A stretch of DNA of 64,000 nt from Anastatus disparis (GCA_017163975.1 JAFFSR010000291.1:4159001-4223000), one strand, 5' to 3'. Counted from the first letter of the stretch, positions 42,791 through 55,475 are shown. Translations and numbers: made by a program. Notes: generated by a model from the letters alone, not told the origin.

Positions 42791-43551
42791 TGTGTGTTGT
42801 GTGTTAAATTATTAAATGAAACTTAAGAAAGCTGGTCTTCTTTAAATAGTTTATAAAAAATATTAAATAGTATATTAAATGTTATAAAGAGACTTTTTAT
42901 AACAATTTGTAATTTTATATAAATTTTCAAATTTCATTTAAGTGTGAAAAATGATTAAAAATAGGTTTAATATAAAGCTTCATTATAATGTTTGAAAAAA
43001 TATATTTATAGAAATACATTTATACTTAAGTGTAAGATAAAATGAATTCATTAAGAAAAAAATTTCAATTAGAAAAATAAAGTATTTTATGCTGCTCAAC
43101 TGTGAATATTTAACATTAACTATTATATTACATATTATCTTTTCTGTAAATTATTATTATCATAGATTTTAAAACATATTTTTCAACAAAAATAAGAAAT
43201 TAATTAAATATATGTATGTGAATTTATTTTAAATATTGAAAATATAAAAGATAAATTTTTTATATTTTTTATTAGATATTTAAAATCAATATTCTATAAT
43301 AATGCATAAAAAAATATAAACTGAATAATATTAAAAAAAGTAAATTTTGACAATTGATTAAATAAAATCTATTTTTTATGATATAATAAAAAATATCTAT
43401 AACCTTAAATTATACTACTATTAGAGACTATAAAAATAAAAAAAAAATTTTGGATAAGAAATATAATCAAATCTTGAAAGTACTGAAATTAATTGAGTAG
43501 TTATCATAAAGTTTATACCTTTTACTTGATTTATCTATATTTTTTGCTTAA

Positions 43552-43936
43552 CGGTAGGCCGGAGTAGAACCTGATACCGACCGAGTAACAATTGAGTTGT
43601 TTGTTACTTACTCAAGTTTTAATCGGTGTATCTTTAAATTAAAGGTCGAGCGCAATAGATATTATTATTATGAACATCTATGCACAAGAAAAAAAATACC
43701 TACCGGTTTGTTTTTGAGAAAAGTAAGTAACGCGAAAATATTATAAACATAAACTTTTACTTTGGCGTTACTTACTTTTCTCAAAAACAAACCGGTAGAT
43801 ATTTTTTTTCTTGTGCATAGATGTTCATAATAATAATATCTATTGCGCTCGACCTTTAATTTGAAGATACACCGATTAAAACTTGAGTAAATAACAAAAA
43901 TGCCAATTAGACAAGGACAGCGAATCCGGCCTGCTC
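43552..43936. mobile_element. TTAA-flanked palindromic insertion in the left arm
   Basis: Starts CGGTAGGCCGGAGTAG and ends near ATCCGGCCTGCTC, flanked by TTAA (43548-43551, 43937-43940). The interior hairpin shares AAAAACAAACCGGTAG and GGTCGAGCGCAATAGATATT. The opposite arm near 49060 is empty (TTTCTTAAGCAAAAAATATAG). Confidence 0.75.
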
Positions 43937-44360
43937 TTAAGAAAGTTTTGAATTCAATCAAGCAATTCATTCTTTTTAATATAAAATTCATGAAATATTC
44001 ACAGTTTTGGCTAAAAAAAGTTTTAAAATCAATTAAGCAATCGTCGAGTACTTCTGTGTTCAATTCTTTCTTTTTAATAATATAAAATATAAAATTTATA
44101 AAAAATGTTACAACATTTTTTCAAAGCTTTTGAACATTTTATCTGTTATTTTTTGGTTTTAGTTATTATTCAAACTGATAAATACTATTTTATTTTATTA
44201 TTACTTTTAAAAAAGTATATTTTAGGCGAGTTCAGGTATTGAATAGTATAGTATTCTTTGAAACATTTTTTCTAAATATTTTATTTTTTTTACTACATAC
44301 AGCATATAATCATCATAAAATTTATACCTTTTACTTGATTAATCTATAGTTTTTGCTTAA

Positions 44361-44760
44361 GAGTCCGCTGTATCTCTGTCCTTTTCTAATTAAAAAATTG
44401 ACTTTTTTTCCAAAATTAGCAACAAGAGGCAAAAATAAAGAGATGGTTTCGATGTGTTTAATAAAATGTAATATTTTCTTCGATTAGTATGAATTAATTT
44501 TATTGCTTCCTTTTTAAGAAAAGTTGGAATAATTTAAAAAATTAGAAATTAGTGTCAAATGATGGGATTTTCAAATTATTCCAACTTTTCTTGAAAATAA
44601 AGCAATGGAATTAAATTATTCTTATCAGAGAAAATATTGCTTTCTATTACACGAATCGAAACCATCTCTTTATTTCTGCCTGAAGCTATTAGTTTTTATA
44701 AAAAATAAATTTTAAATAGATTCGGTAAAACAGGTAACTGTGTCGGTATACAGCTGACTC
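44361..44760. mobile_element. Palindromic TTAA MITE, family copy 2
   Basis: GAGTCCGCTGTATCTCTGTC to its approximate complement, flanked by TTAA and TTAT. The opposite arm near 48597 is the empty site (CTTTCTTAAGCAAAAACTAT). Same family as 27060-27440 and 46867-47247. Confidence 0.8.
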
Positions 44761-46478
44761 TTATAAGAAAGTTTTAAAATCAATCAAGCAATCGTCGAGT
44801 ATTTCTGTATTCAATTCATTCTTTTTAATAATATAAAATTCATGAAATGTTTACAACTTAGGCTAAAGAAAGTTTTGAAATCAATCAAGCAATCGTCGAG
44901 CACTTCTTTATTCCATTCTTTTTTTTTATAATATAAAATTCATAAAATGTTCAATTTATATTATCTTTGATAGACGAATGTTTGGAAAAACTTTGCCAAA
45001 GAATTTATGAAAAAATGTGATATTTGAGATGAACATAGCGATGATAGTACACATCAAAATTGAAAAAAAAATGATATACCAGATCAGCTTTGTATTTCAT
45101 TTATGAGTGAATATTAATACTTAAACATTGACGATGTGTACTTAATCTTAGTAATATCTATTTTATTTTATTCCTGATGAGAGACATATTGAATAAAAAA
45201 TTTTCGAAACGTTGAACTTGAACGATTCACAAATTTTTTATTTAATATGCTACGGTTGAAGATCAAAATTGTGTAATTTTATTTCTAAAAGCTTGGTAGA
45301 AGGGCCATTAGCTTTTAACAACTTATATTTGAGAATTTGATACCATCAGCTTCAAAATTATTTATGCCTTTTTAAAATTTAAGGGAAGATACCCAATTTC
45401 ATTTTAATACTTTTAATAAAAGAAAATTATGCATTCTCTATCTCATTACACTATTTTTTTTATTTTCAAGTGCTCTAATAGTATTTTTCGATACAAGTGT
45501 CCTATGAGTCATTTTCTGGCACGGCGAGGTTAAGCTTACGCCGTGCCGGGAAATGACACATAGGACACGCGTATCGAACACTATTTTCTAGTACGTGTGT
45601 GGTAAATCCGCCACACGAAATCTATACCCTTAAAAAGCAATACTAAACAAAAGCTACGCACTCCACGAATGATAATTTAAATGAAAAAACGAAATCTATG
45701 CATCAGTAAAACTAGGCATTCCCCAAATGATAAATCAAAAAAAAAGAAACCAAAACAATTTCAAAAATATACTCATAACGTGAAATTCTATTAAATAATT
45801 ATTAATACAATATACACAAATTGAAAAACTTGCTAGATATTTAGAAACACACACACACATATATGCATATATAAGAATAAGCCGAATGTAAAGCAACTGA
45901 TTGATTCATCGTTCATACTATCTCTCATGCCGTTAGTCTGTATACGCGCATGCGCGTCGCCACACTTATATGCTCTACCAACGTGAAATACGTGTACGAA
46001 ATTCACAAAAATCGTCAACTATACCCTGCCAGAAAATGCAACATAGGACACGGAACAGGGAGCGCTTCAAGCGTATTCAGCACACGCAGTACTAAAAAAT
46101 ATATTAAACTTATCTAAATATCTACAAAATAACTTGCCAGGCCCGTGGTTTAATATTTTATGGTGTAGTCGAAAATTGTAAGGTTTATACAGTAAAGATA
46201 AGAGAGAAAAAACTAAGAATTTTTTTTGGGTTACATCGCATGCATTACAAAAAATAATTTTCGAGCTCAAAATAGAATTTTGTTTATTGAATTGAGATGT
46301 ATCTTTGTTCTTTATCTTGAAATATTTTTAATAATATTTTATTAATATAATAAATAAAAAACACGCTCCGTGATATAAAAATATATCGAACAATATTTTG
46401 AGTAGGATCTTAATGTTCTTCATATTCTTTGAATATAGAAAACTACTATCCATCAGATGTAAATAATCATTGATAGGT

Positions 46479-46481
<3 letters not shown>

Positions 46482-46542
<61 letters not shown>
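46482..46542. repeat. (TA)n microsatellite in the palindrome spacer
   Basis: About 58 bp of TA followed by GTGTGTGTG, located at the centre of symmetry of the inner arms. Confidence 0.95.
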
Positions 46543-46549
<7 letters not shown>

Positions 46550-46866
46550 GAATAAATCTAAGTAATACAAAAATTAGTATTTAAATATTATTTAATATTT
46601 GAAGATAAAGAACTCTTTTTTTAAAAAAATTAGAACATAGAAAATTGGAAAACCATATTCTACAAGACTAAATTTCTTCACTCTTTTACATTTACAATAT
46701 ATTGTATATATACACAATTCGTTTATAGATTCATATTTTTAATTATTATTCAACACACTTGAATTAGCTATCAATTCCATCAAGCAGTACTCACATACAT
46801 TGAGCATTTCACCAATAAAATATTAAAGCATGGGCCTGGCAAGTTATTTTGTAGATATTTAGTTAA

Positions 46867-47247
46867 GAGGAGGTCACGTATCTCTGTCCTTTTCTAATCA
46901 AAGAATTGAGTTTTTTATAGAAACTAATAACTTTAGCAAAAAATGAAGAGAAAGCCGCATCTCGTAATAAAAAAAGCAATATTTTCTTTGATAAGAAAGA
47001 ATTAATTTTATTGCTTCGTTTTCAAGAAAACCTTGAAAAACTTAAATCATAGAGGTTAGGGTGGACAATTTAGTTTTTCAAGGTTTTCTTGAAAACGAAG
47101 CAATAAAATTAATTTTTCCTTATCAAAGAAAATATTGCTTTTTTTGAAACAAGATGCGGCTTTCTCTTCATTTTTTGAGAAAGTTATTAGTTTTTGTGAA
47201 AAAATCATTTCTTTGATTAGAAAAGGACAGAGATACGTGACCTCCTC
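46867..47247. mobile_element. Palindromic TTAA MITE, family copy 3
   Basis: GAGGAGGTCACGTATCTCTG to its complement, flanked by TTAA (46863-46866, 47248-47251). It interrupts the right arm of the giant palindrome; the left arm at 46108-46112 is empty. The arms contain GCAATATTTTCTTTGATAAG and complement. Confidence 0.85.
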
Positions 47248-49625
47248 TTAAGTTTAATATATTTTTTAGTACTGCGTGTGTTAAATCCGCTTGAAGCGTT
47301 CCCTGTTCCGTGTCCTATGTTGCATTTTCTGGCAGGGTATAGTTGACGATTTTTGTGAATTTCGTACACGTATTTCACGTTGGTAGAGCATATAAGTGTG
47401 GCGACGCGCATGCGCGTATACAGACTAACGGCATGAGAGATAGTATGAACGATGAATCAGTTGCTTTACATACGGCTTATTCTTATATATGCATATATGT
47501 GTGTGTGTGTTTTTAAATATCTAGCAAGTTTTTCAATTTGTGTATATTGTATTAATAATTATTTAATAAAATTTCACGTTATGAGTATATTTTTGAAATT
47601 GTTTTGGTTTCTTTTTTTTTTGATTTATCATTTGGGGAATGCCTAGTTTTACTGATGCATAGATTTCGTTTTTTCATTTAAATTATCATTCGTGGAGTGC
47701 GTAGCTTTTGTTTCGTATTGCTTTTTAAGGGTATAGATTTCGTGTGGCGGATTTATCACACACGTACTAGAAAATAGTGTTTGATACGCGTGTCCTATGT
47801 GTCATTTCCCAGCACGGCGTAAGCTTAACCTTGCCGTGCCAGAAAATGACTCATAGGACACTTGTATCGAAAAATACTATTAGAGCACTTGAAAATAAAA
47901 AAAATAGTGTAATGAGATAGAGAATGCATAATTTTCTTTTATTAAAAGTATTAAAATGAAATTGGGTATCTTCCCTTAAATTTTAAAAAGGCATAAATAA
48001 TTTTGAAGCTGATGGTATCAAATTCTCAAATATAAGTTGTTAAAAGCTAATGGCCCTTTTACCAAGCTTTTAGAAATAAAATTACACAATTTTGATCTTC
48101 AACCATAGCATATTAAATAAAAAATTTGTGAAACGTTCAAGTTCAACGTTTCGGAAATTTTTTATTAAATATGTCTCTCATCAGGAATAAAATAAAATAG
48201 ATATTACTAAAATTAAGTACACATCATCAATGTTTAAGTATTAATATTCACTCATAAATGAAATACAAAGTTGATCTGATATATCATTTTTTTTTTCAAT
48301 TTTGATGTGTACTATCATCGCTATGTTCATCTCAAATATCACATTTTTTCATAAATTCTTTGGCAAAGTTTTTCCAAACATTCGTCTATCAAAGATAATA
48401 TAAATTGAACATTTTATGAATTTTATATTATAAAAAAAAAAGAATGGAATAAAGAAGTGCTCGACGATGGCTTGATTGATTTTAAAACTTTCTTTAGCCT
48501 AAGTTGTAAACATTTCATGAATTTTATATTATTAAAAAGAATGAATTGAATACAGAAATACTCGACGATTGCTTGATTGATTTCAAAACTTTCTTAAGCA
48601 AAAACTATAGATTAATCAAGTAAAAGGTATAAATTTTATGATGATTACTCAATTCATTCCAGTACTTCCAAAAGCTGAAATTAAAAAAAAAATATGCTGT
48701 ATGTAGTAAAAAAAATAAAATATTTAGAAAAAATGTTTCAAAGAATACTATACTATTCAATACCTGAACTCGCCTAAAATATACTTTTTTAAAAGTAATA
48801 ATAAAATAAAATAGTATTTATCAGTTTGAATAATAACTAAAACCAAAAAATAACAGATAAAATGTTCAAAAGCTTTGAAAAAATGTTGTAACATTTTTTA
48901 TAAATTTTATATTTTATATTATTAAAAAGAAAGAATTGAACACAGAAGTACTCGACGATTGCTTAATTGATTTTAAAACTTTCTTTAGCTAAAACTGTAA
49001 ATATTTCATGAATTTTATATTATTAAAAAGAATGAATTGCTTGATTGATTCCGAAACTTTCTTAAGCAAAAAATATAGATAAATCAAGTATAAGGTATGA
49101 ACTTTATGATAATTACTTAATTAATTTTAGTACTTTCAAGATTTGATTATATTTCTTATAAAGATTCAAAATTTTATTTTTATTTTTATAGTCTTTAATA
49201 GTAGTATAATTTAAGGTTATAGATATTTTTTATTATATCATAAAAATAGATTTTATTTAATCAATTGTCAAAATTTACTTTTTTTAATATTATTCAGTTT
49301 ATATTTTTTTATGCATTATTATAGAATATTGATTTTAAAAATCTAATAAAAAATATAAAAAATTTATCTTTTTTATTTTAAATATTTAAAATAAATTCAC
49401 ATACATATATTTCAGTAATTTCTTACTTCTGTTGAAAAATATGTTTTAAAATCTATGATAATAATAATTTACAGAAAAGATAATATGTAATATAATAGTT
49501 AATGTTAAATATTCACAATTGAGCAGCATAAAATACTTTATTTTTCTAAATGAAATATTTTTTTAATGAGTTCATTTTATCTTACACAGTATAAATGTAT
49601 TTCTATAAATATATTTTTTCAATTC

Positions 49626-50845
49626 ACTTTAGAAAAATCTAAAGATGATAAAATCAATTTTTTAGATATGTCGTTGAAAATTGATGAAAACTACACTAAG
49701 AAAAAAATTTAATTGATTTAATCAAATCAATTTTATTGAAATTCAAAATAATTGATTCAATTTTTGTTTCTTTAAATCGATGAAATGATAATTAGATTTA
49801 ATTAAACGTTTTCTCAATTATTTCCAAATAAACGAATTAATGTATTTAATGATTGAATTATTCGAATTAAATAAATAGAAATTTGAAACAATTCTGCAAT
49901 ATTTTTAGAATAATGAGATTAATTCATTAATTGGTAACTTTATTTCATAATACAATCTTTCTTTTTGCCAATATAATTACGAGATTTCATCAATAAAATA
50001 ATAAATAAACTCAAAAATTTTTACTTGTAAAATATAAATTAAAGAAATATTTAAATTGATTAAAAATTAAGTAGTTTAATTACTTATTTCATTGAATGGA
50101 ATGTAATATTTAATTGTAATATATCAATAAAAAATTTTATTATTCCAATCACAGAAATTCAATTACTCTAAGCGAATATTCATTCGATGGAAACAAATAA
50201 TATGTTAATATAAATGAATATTTTATTGATGTAATGAAATACTTCATTAGATGAATTAAATATTTTGCAACATTAACCCTTTTAGAACCAATGTACATTG
50301 ATATTTTTTGGTTTTTTTGAAATTGTGCAAAAGTGGCTTCAAATTTTGTAAAAAAAATATGTATTAGATTGAAGTGGACTATTTTCGATCTCTAACTGAG
50401 GGTCTAAGTTATTATATCTTTGATAGAAACTGAGCACACTTAAAAAGAAAAAAGTAAAAAAAAATTTTTTTTTCCGCAAAAATTGCTTAATAAATAAACA
50501 CTTATCATCGCTAAGTGGTTATCAGAACTTTTTATGATGAAATAAAAATTCCGTTCTGAAAGGGTCAATGAAAACTTAATTGATAATGATATTTATTTCA
50601 ATTAAATGAAGATAAAATTTAATGAAATCAAAAAATTTTTAATTATTTAAATACAAACATTTAATTGTCATGCATCCATAAGATATGTAATTGTTTTAAA
50701 CAAAAACATTTAATAAAAAGAATTAAATAATCATTAATTACTAATTTCATAGAGGCAATATAATTTAATAATAAAAGTAATGAAGTACTTTTATGGAACT
50801 AAATAAACAAATTATTTGAATCAATTAAAAATTTGATTAATTTAA
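49626..50845. other. Very AT-rich DNA rich in ATTAAT/AATTAA words
   Basis: Apart from the MITE at 50277-50564 the stretch consists of short degenerate AATTGATTTAAT-type repeats; ATTGAAT/ATTCAAT words suggest an old inverted or tandem repeat. A CACTAAG stands at about 49694, but no partner end was found. Confidence 0.4.
50277..50564. mobile_element. 288-bp MITE, CCCTTTTAGAAC ends, TTAA/TCAA
   Basis: CCCTTTTAGAACCAATGTAC at 50277 and GTTCTGAAAGGG ending 50564, flanked by TTAA and TCAA. Related to 29622-29854 by the CCCTTTNAG start. Confidence 0.7.
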
Positions 50846-51310
50846 TCCCTAGCGAAAAAAAATAAATGCAGACAACAGTTAATAACTGAAAATATTAGAA
50901 GAAAACTGAAGAAAATAAACTGAAGAAAAATTGAAGAAAACGGAAACTAACTGTTGAAAAATGTCGGAATTGAGACAAAGACAACAGTTATTTTCTGATT
51001 TCTTCAGATTTCTTTAATTTTTATCAGTTTTTTACAGTTCTACACAATTATCTGCAATCATCAACAGTTATATTCATTTTTGAAATTTTTTTTCGAATAT
51101 AAAAGTTATTGAAAAAGTGAAGAAGTCTGAAGAAAACAGTTATATTTTGAACACAATAGTTGAAAAGTAAAGAAATCCGAAGGAAACTGCAGAAAACAGT
51201 TATATTCTGAATACAACTGTTGAAAAGTGAAGAAAACTGTAGGCAACAGTTATATTCTGAACATAACTGTTGAAAAGTGAAGAAATCTGAAAGAAACTGC
51301 AGAAAACTAG
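50846..51310. repeat. GAAGAAAACTG minisatellite with CCC-type left end
   Basis: Starts CCCTAGCGAAAAAAAATAAA, then ACAACAGTT, GAAGAAAACTG and CTGTTGAAAAGTGAAGAAA units. Contains GTCGGAATTGAGACAAAGAC, very close to the GAATTGAGACATAAATAA block of 37925-38657. No right terminus found; it may be truncated at about 51308. Confidence 0.6.
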
Positions 51311-51480
51311 TGCTTCACCAAGACCCCCAAGACTGGTCTTGTTATCGTCTTGTCTTGTCTTAAAAAATAAGACGATACCAATACAAGACAGAGGCACATA
51401 GCCCCAAGACAATACCAAGCTTTTAAGAACCAAGAATATTGTCTTGGCAAGATTTTCAAAACAAGATCTTGCGAGAATCT
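51311..51480. repeat. CAAGAC/GTCTTG word cluster
   Basis: At least ten CAAGAC or GTCTTG hexamers (and AAGACGAT/ATCGTCTT) within about 160 bp, in both orientations. No ORF of interest. Confidence 0.7.
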
Positions 51481-51922
51481 TTTTCTTGATCCTGTTACTT
51501 TTTTTTATCTTCTATTACCAACTAACGTTTGTTGAAATTATAACGGAGATTTTGATGGAAATTTATAAAAATTAATATTATTAAAAATATATAAATTATA
51601 CATTCTAGATAATATAACAGAATACTAATAAATTTATTCATACTTTTGTAAAGCAATGTGCAATTTTGCTTAGTTGATGAAATTTCATTTGCCGACGATA
51701 ACTTTTCTTAACTAGACTCTATTTCTAATATTTATCGATCAAGTACTAATTTTTATATCAAAATATTATTAATATAAGTAATGTTACAGTACCGCGCACT
51801 TTGTTTACAGTCGTAATCACGTTTACCTAAATATGTTATTTCAAAAATTATATTACTATTATTTTTTAATTAATAATAAATCAAGTTAAAAATAATCAAT
51901 TATAATAAAAAAAATATAGTAG
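51481..51922. other. AT-rich stretch, nothing recognised
   Basis: No repeat partner except a short ATCAATTATAATAAAAAAA phrase repeated after 53110. Confidence 0.4.
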
Positions 51923-51924
51923 TA

Positions 51925-53108
51925 CACTGAGAAAAATGTCAAAAAAAATTTACTACAAACATATTCTGAATTACTATTTAATATAGTAACGTTGTTATAT
52001 ACTCGCTTTGTAAGAAGAATTACTATTTTATATAGTAAATTTTCATTGAGCAGATAATATATAGAAAAAAATTTTAGTCGTTTAGTTTTGATCCCGAAAC
52101 TGCTTTTTTAATTTAATTATTACATGGAACAATATTTTTGAAATAATTTTTTTATTTATTTAATTAGTTTAATTATTTTTAAAGAAAATTTAGAAAAAAA
52201 AATCTTACCTTGGGTGGGATTGAACCACCGACCCCGAGAATGTGAAGCGTGAACGTTAACTGCGCCATGCTAACTCGTTACGCGAGAGAATTCGAATCGT
52301 CTTCATATGTCATAGAAGATAATTTAAATTTAGTTGAAAATTTTGAGGTTATGATTCGAATTAAAAATTAGACGAATCGAATATGTTACATAAAATAAAA
52401 CTTTTTACTATGTGTTTCAAGGATTTAATACTGTTCGATTTTACATTATTATTTGCTATCTGAGAAGTAAATTTTGGTATCTCTGTAGATAGAATTGTGA
52501 TGTTGCATAAAAAAATTTTTTTTAATCCATCATATCCATTATTTAGAAAAAGAAAAAATAAAGAACACGGATTTTTTCTTTTTTCATGAAAATTAAAACT
52601 TAAAGAGATAGAGGTAGTTAAAACTATGTGACGCCACGAAAGTATTTGCTTTCGTGACGTAATTTATTATGGCGCTATATCTATATGTATATCAAAATTG
52701 TACTAACTTATACGGACTATAACTTTTGCAATTTATCATATTTTGAAAAATAAAAAAAAATACGGGTCTCTTCTGTTTTGTATTCTACCTGATGGATATA
52801 ATACATTTTTTCATGCGAAATGTTAATTAATAAGCTATTCAACAAAATTTACAAGTTACTCATTAAAATTTACTAACTTATACAGTTAAAATTATTTTCA
52901 TAATTTTTACTATATTATGTAGCAATTTTTTAAGAATATCAATACTAATTTTTCATGTGTTTTGTAGTAAAAAATATTACATATATAAGAATTATTTGTC
53001 TAAATAAAGTAATATTCCTTATACAACAAGTATATCATAACGTTACTATATTATATAGTAATTTAACCTATGATTGTAGTAAACTCTATCCAGACATTTT
53101 TCTCAGTG
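51925..53108. mobile_element. 1184-bp element, CACTGAGAAAAATGTC ends, TA TSD
   Basis: Perfect 16-bp ends CACTGAGAAAAATGTC (51925) and complement (ending 53108), flanked by TA on both sides. Subterminal regions carry TATAGTAA/TTACTATA words in both halves. It contains a tRNA-like module (52200-52290) and a TTTCGTGACG hairpin near 52640. No transposase. CACTG and the TA TSD match the CACTA-type element at 9374. Confidence 0.85.
52200..52290 (-). other. tRNA-like module inside the CACTG element
   Basis: On the minus strand: AGCATGGCGCAGTTAACGTT (box A-like) and GTGGTTCAATCCCACC (box B-like T-arm with matching stem). No acceptor stem was confirmed, and it lies inside a transposon, so it is a tRNA-derived insert. 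Confidence 0.5.
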
Positions 53109-53109
53109 T

Positions 53110-53800
53110 AATTAATAATAAATAAAGTTGAAAATTATCAATTATAATAAAAAAATATAATAATTAATACTAAATCAAGTTAAAAATAATCAGCTATAAT
53201 TTTCGCAAACCTCACGCTCCCGAATTTCTATATGTATAGTAGAAGCTGTCTGCCTGTCCTACGACTGCCACATTTTTTTTATTCAAAAAGCAATCACAGA
53301 AAGCAATTTTTATCATATCAAATTTATGAAAAGTAAGTATAACAAATCTTCGTTTTAGTATAACATATTTTTCGTCATTCTAACCCTAAAATCGCAACTT
53401 CACTGCTCTTTTTTGGCTCTCATGGCAAAAAATACACTACGCAACTAGTATGGAATAGCTTGTTTACGGAACTCGTTACGACCCTCACCTTCGACTCAGG
53501 CCGTAAACTTCTCGTTTCGTAAATAAAGTTTTTCCATACCCGTTACGTAATGTACTATTTCCACACGGCGTGCGGGAAGTTCGATTTTTCACACGATTTT
53601 CCGTACGGGAAGTGCTCTATTCCTGCACGCTGTGTAAAATGTAATATTACAATGAATAAAGTAAATTTGTTAAATGTTTAATGTTATAGAAACGAGGATC
53701 TAAAGTTTTCGCGTAAGCATTGTAAGTGAGAAAATTATTCAAACAAAGAAAAAAATATAAAAGAGTGGAGTTAAAATTTTAACAAAGAAGAATAGAGGAA
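53110..53800. other. Intergenic DNA, nothing firmly recognised
   Basis: A somewhat GC-richer part at 53420-53640 (CGGAACTCGTTACGACCCTC, CACACGGCGTGCGGGAAG) has no long ORF and may be an old repeat. Confidence 0.4.
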
Positions 53801-53830
53801 ACTGGGGCAAACCGGAACACCGGGTAAATG
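53801..53830. repeat. Possible left end of the pogo-like element
   Basis: GGAAACTGGGGCAAACCGGA and GGGTAAATGAGACC resemble the GGGGCAAATTGGACC and GGGATAAATCGGACC words just upstream of the pogo transposase (57325-57375). The spacing is about 3.5 kb, mostly filled by the palindrome at 54000-56600 and the fold-back at 56628-57145. Confidence 0.35.
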
Positions 53831-54837
53831 AGACCCTGCTCTTTAGTTAAAAAATTATATGACAAATCAAAAATCTAAATAGTCCATAATGAACACTGAC
53901 ATTAGAAAGTAATTTGGTTTAAGAAAGTGGAAAATTTAATGATCAAAAAAAAATTTTTTGATGTATTATTATTTTTGTGAATTTTGATTTAACTTCAGGA
54001 TTGCGAAAAAAGTAATTAAAAATTATTTGAATTACGAATCATGTTTGAATTTGCAATTAAAGTTTATTCAATTAACAATTCCTTTTGGATTAATAATTAA
54101 ATATATTTTAATTAACGAATCAAAATCTAATCGTGAATTGAAGAGGTTTTAAATAAAAAATCAAAAGGAATTCTTAATTAAATAAATTTTAATTGAGAAA
54201 TCAAAATGTAATCGTGAATTAAAAGGGCTTTAATTAAAAATTCAAAAGGAAAACTCAATTAAATAAATTTCAATTAAGAAATCAAAATGTAACCGTGAAT
54301 CGACAGGGCTTTAATTACAAAATCAAAAGGAATCCTTAGTTAAATAAATATCAATTAAGGAATCAAAATGTAATCGTAAATTGAAAAGTCTTAGATTACA
54401 AATTCAAAAGGAATCCTTAATTAAATAAAATTCAATTAAGAAATCCAAATGTAATCGCGAATTTAAAGGGCTTTAATTACAAAATCAAAAGAAATTCTTA
54501 ATTGAATAAATTTCAATTAAGAAATCGAAATGTAATCGTGCATTGAAAAGGCTTAAATTAAAAATTCAAATGTAATTCTTAATTAAATATATTTTAATTA
54601 TCAAACAAAAATATAATAGTGAATTGAAAGAGCGTCAGTTATGATTCTGATTTGTGAATTCGAGGGCTTTAATTAAAAATTCCACAATTCCTTTTTAATT
54701 AAATGTGCTAAGGAATTTTTATCATATATATGTATATAGAAAAACATATGTGGACGCGCACATACATACGCACTTGGGCTCATATATATGCAACATTTCA
54801 TGTCGACCCGCAAGCACACATACAGACAAGTTGATGT

Positions 54838-54839
<2 letters not shown>

Positions 54840-54907
<68 letters not shown>

Positions 54908-55375
54908 GTCCTCGTAGGCCGTATTCGTGTCAGTATGTAAAGAGCATGCTAAATTTGTATTGGCATCGCATATGTCTCAGACGCGCTCCTCGACTCTTTG
55001 CAAGCTTTATATGTCCTCCTGAGACATATTGAGACTCAATATGTCTCAGGAGAAATCAATATGGCATCACCGATCCTACTATGTTTCGTTCAATATGTCA
55101 AAGAGCAATCATATTGAACGTAGGTTAGTGAAAAAAAAATGACTCGCGCTTCGATAACAAGTACACTCATTACAAAACGTCAATCTAAGAAACAAAAGAA
55201 AAAATCAATAGAATTAAAATTTAATTTTAAAATCATTGGAAAAAATATTAATATTTTCAACTAATAAGTTACAGTTCCTCATACGGCCTACTTCGGACAT
55301 AAAATCATCTATGTCCTTTGGCCGTTTATTCAGGTGGAATCTGAATACGGCCAAAGGACATATATAACTAATACA
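54840..55375. repeat. (TA)n and ~470-bp repeat, empty for the CACGTG insert
   Basis: Collinear with 30948-31645. At about 55100 the sequence CAATATGTCAAAGAGCAATC is the empty counterpart of the 31188-31380 insertion. Confidence 0.85.
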
Positions 55376-55439
55376 TACATACATACATACATATGGTCCC
55401 TTTCATGTCAACTTGAACCCGTTGACCCGTATATTTTTT

Positions 55440-55475
<36 letters not shown>

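Larger units (their letters stand above)
42990..49625. repeat. Giant imperfect palindrome, ~6.6 kb
   Basis: Sequence from about 42990 rightward is matched in reverse complement from about 49625 leftward. Paired landmarks: AAGATAAAATGAATTCATT (43033) with 49570; ACCTTAAATTATACTACTA with 49200-49220; the GTCCTATGAGTCATTTTCTGGC block (45508) with 47825-47860; GCGCATGCGCGT and neighbours at 45950 with 47405; GGCCTGGCAAGTTATTTTG at 46831 with 46125-46143. The spacer near 46166-46810 holds a (TA)n run. The arms differ by TTAA insertions (43552-43936, 44361-44760, 46867-47247). Long open frames in the arms occur in mirrored pairs (for example 43668-44063) and show no protein family. Confidence 0.85.

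Noticed and set aside
43668..44085. 131-codon minus-strand ORF and overlapping plus-strand ORF
   Set aside because: Hairpin within a TTAA insertion; peptide repeats are mirrored and match no family.
49694..50870. A CACTA-ended element spanning the AT-rich block
   Set aside because: CACTAAG at the left has no matching inverted right end; the similarity is in generic AATTAA words.
52200..52290. Functional tRNA gene on the minus strand
   Set aside because: T-arm is good but acceptor and anticodon arms could not be completed, and it lies inside a CACTG element.
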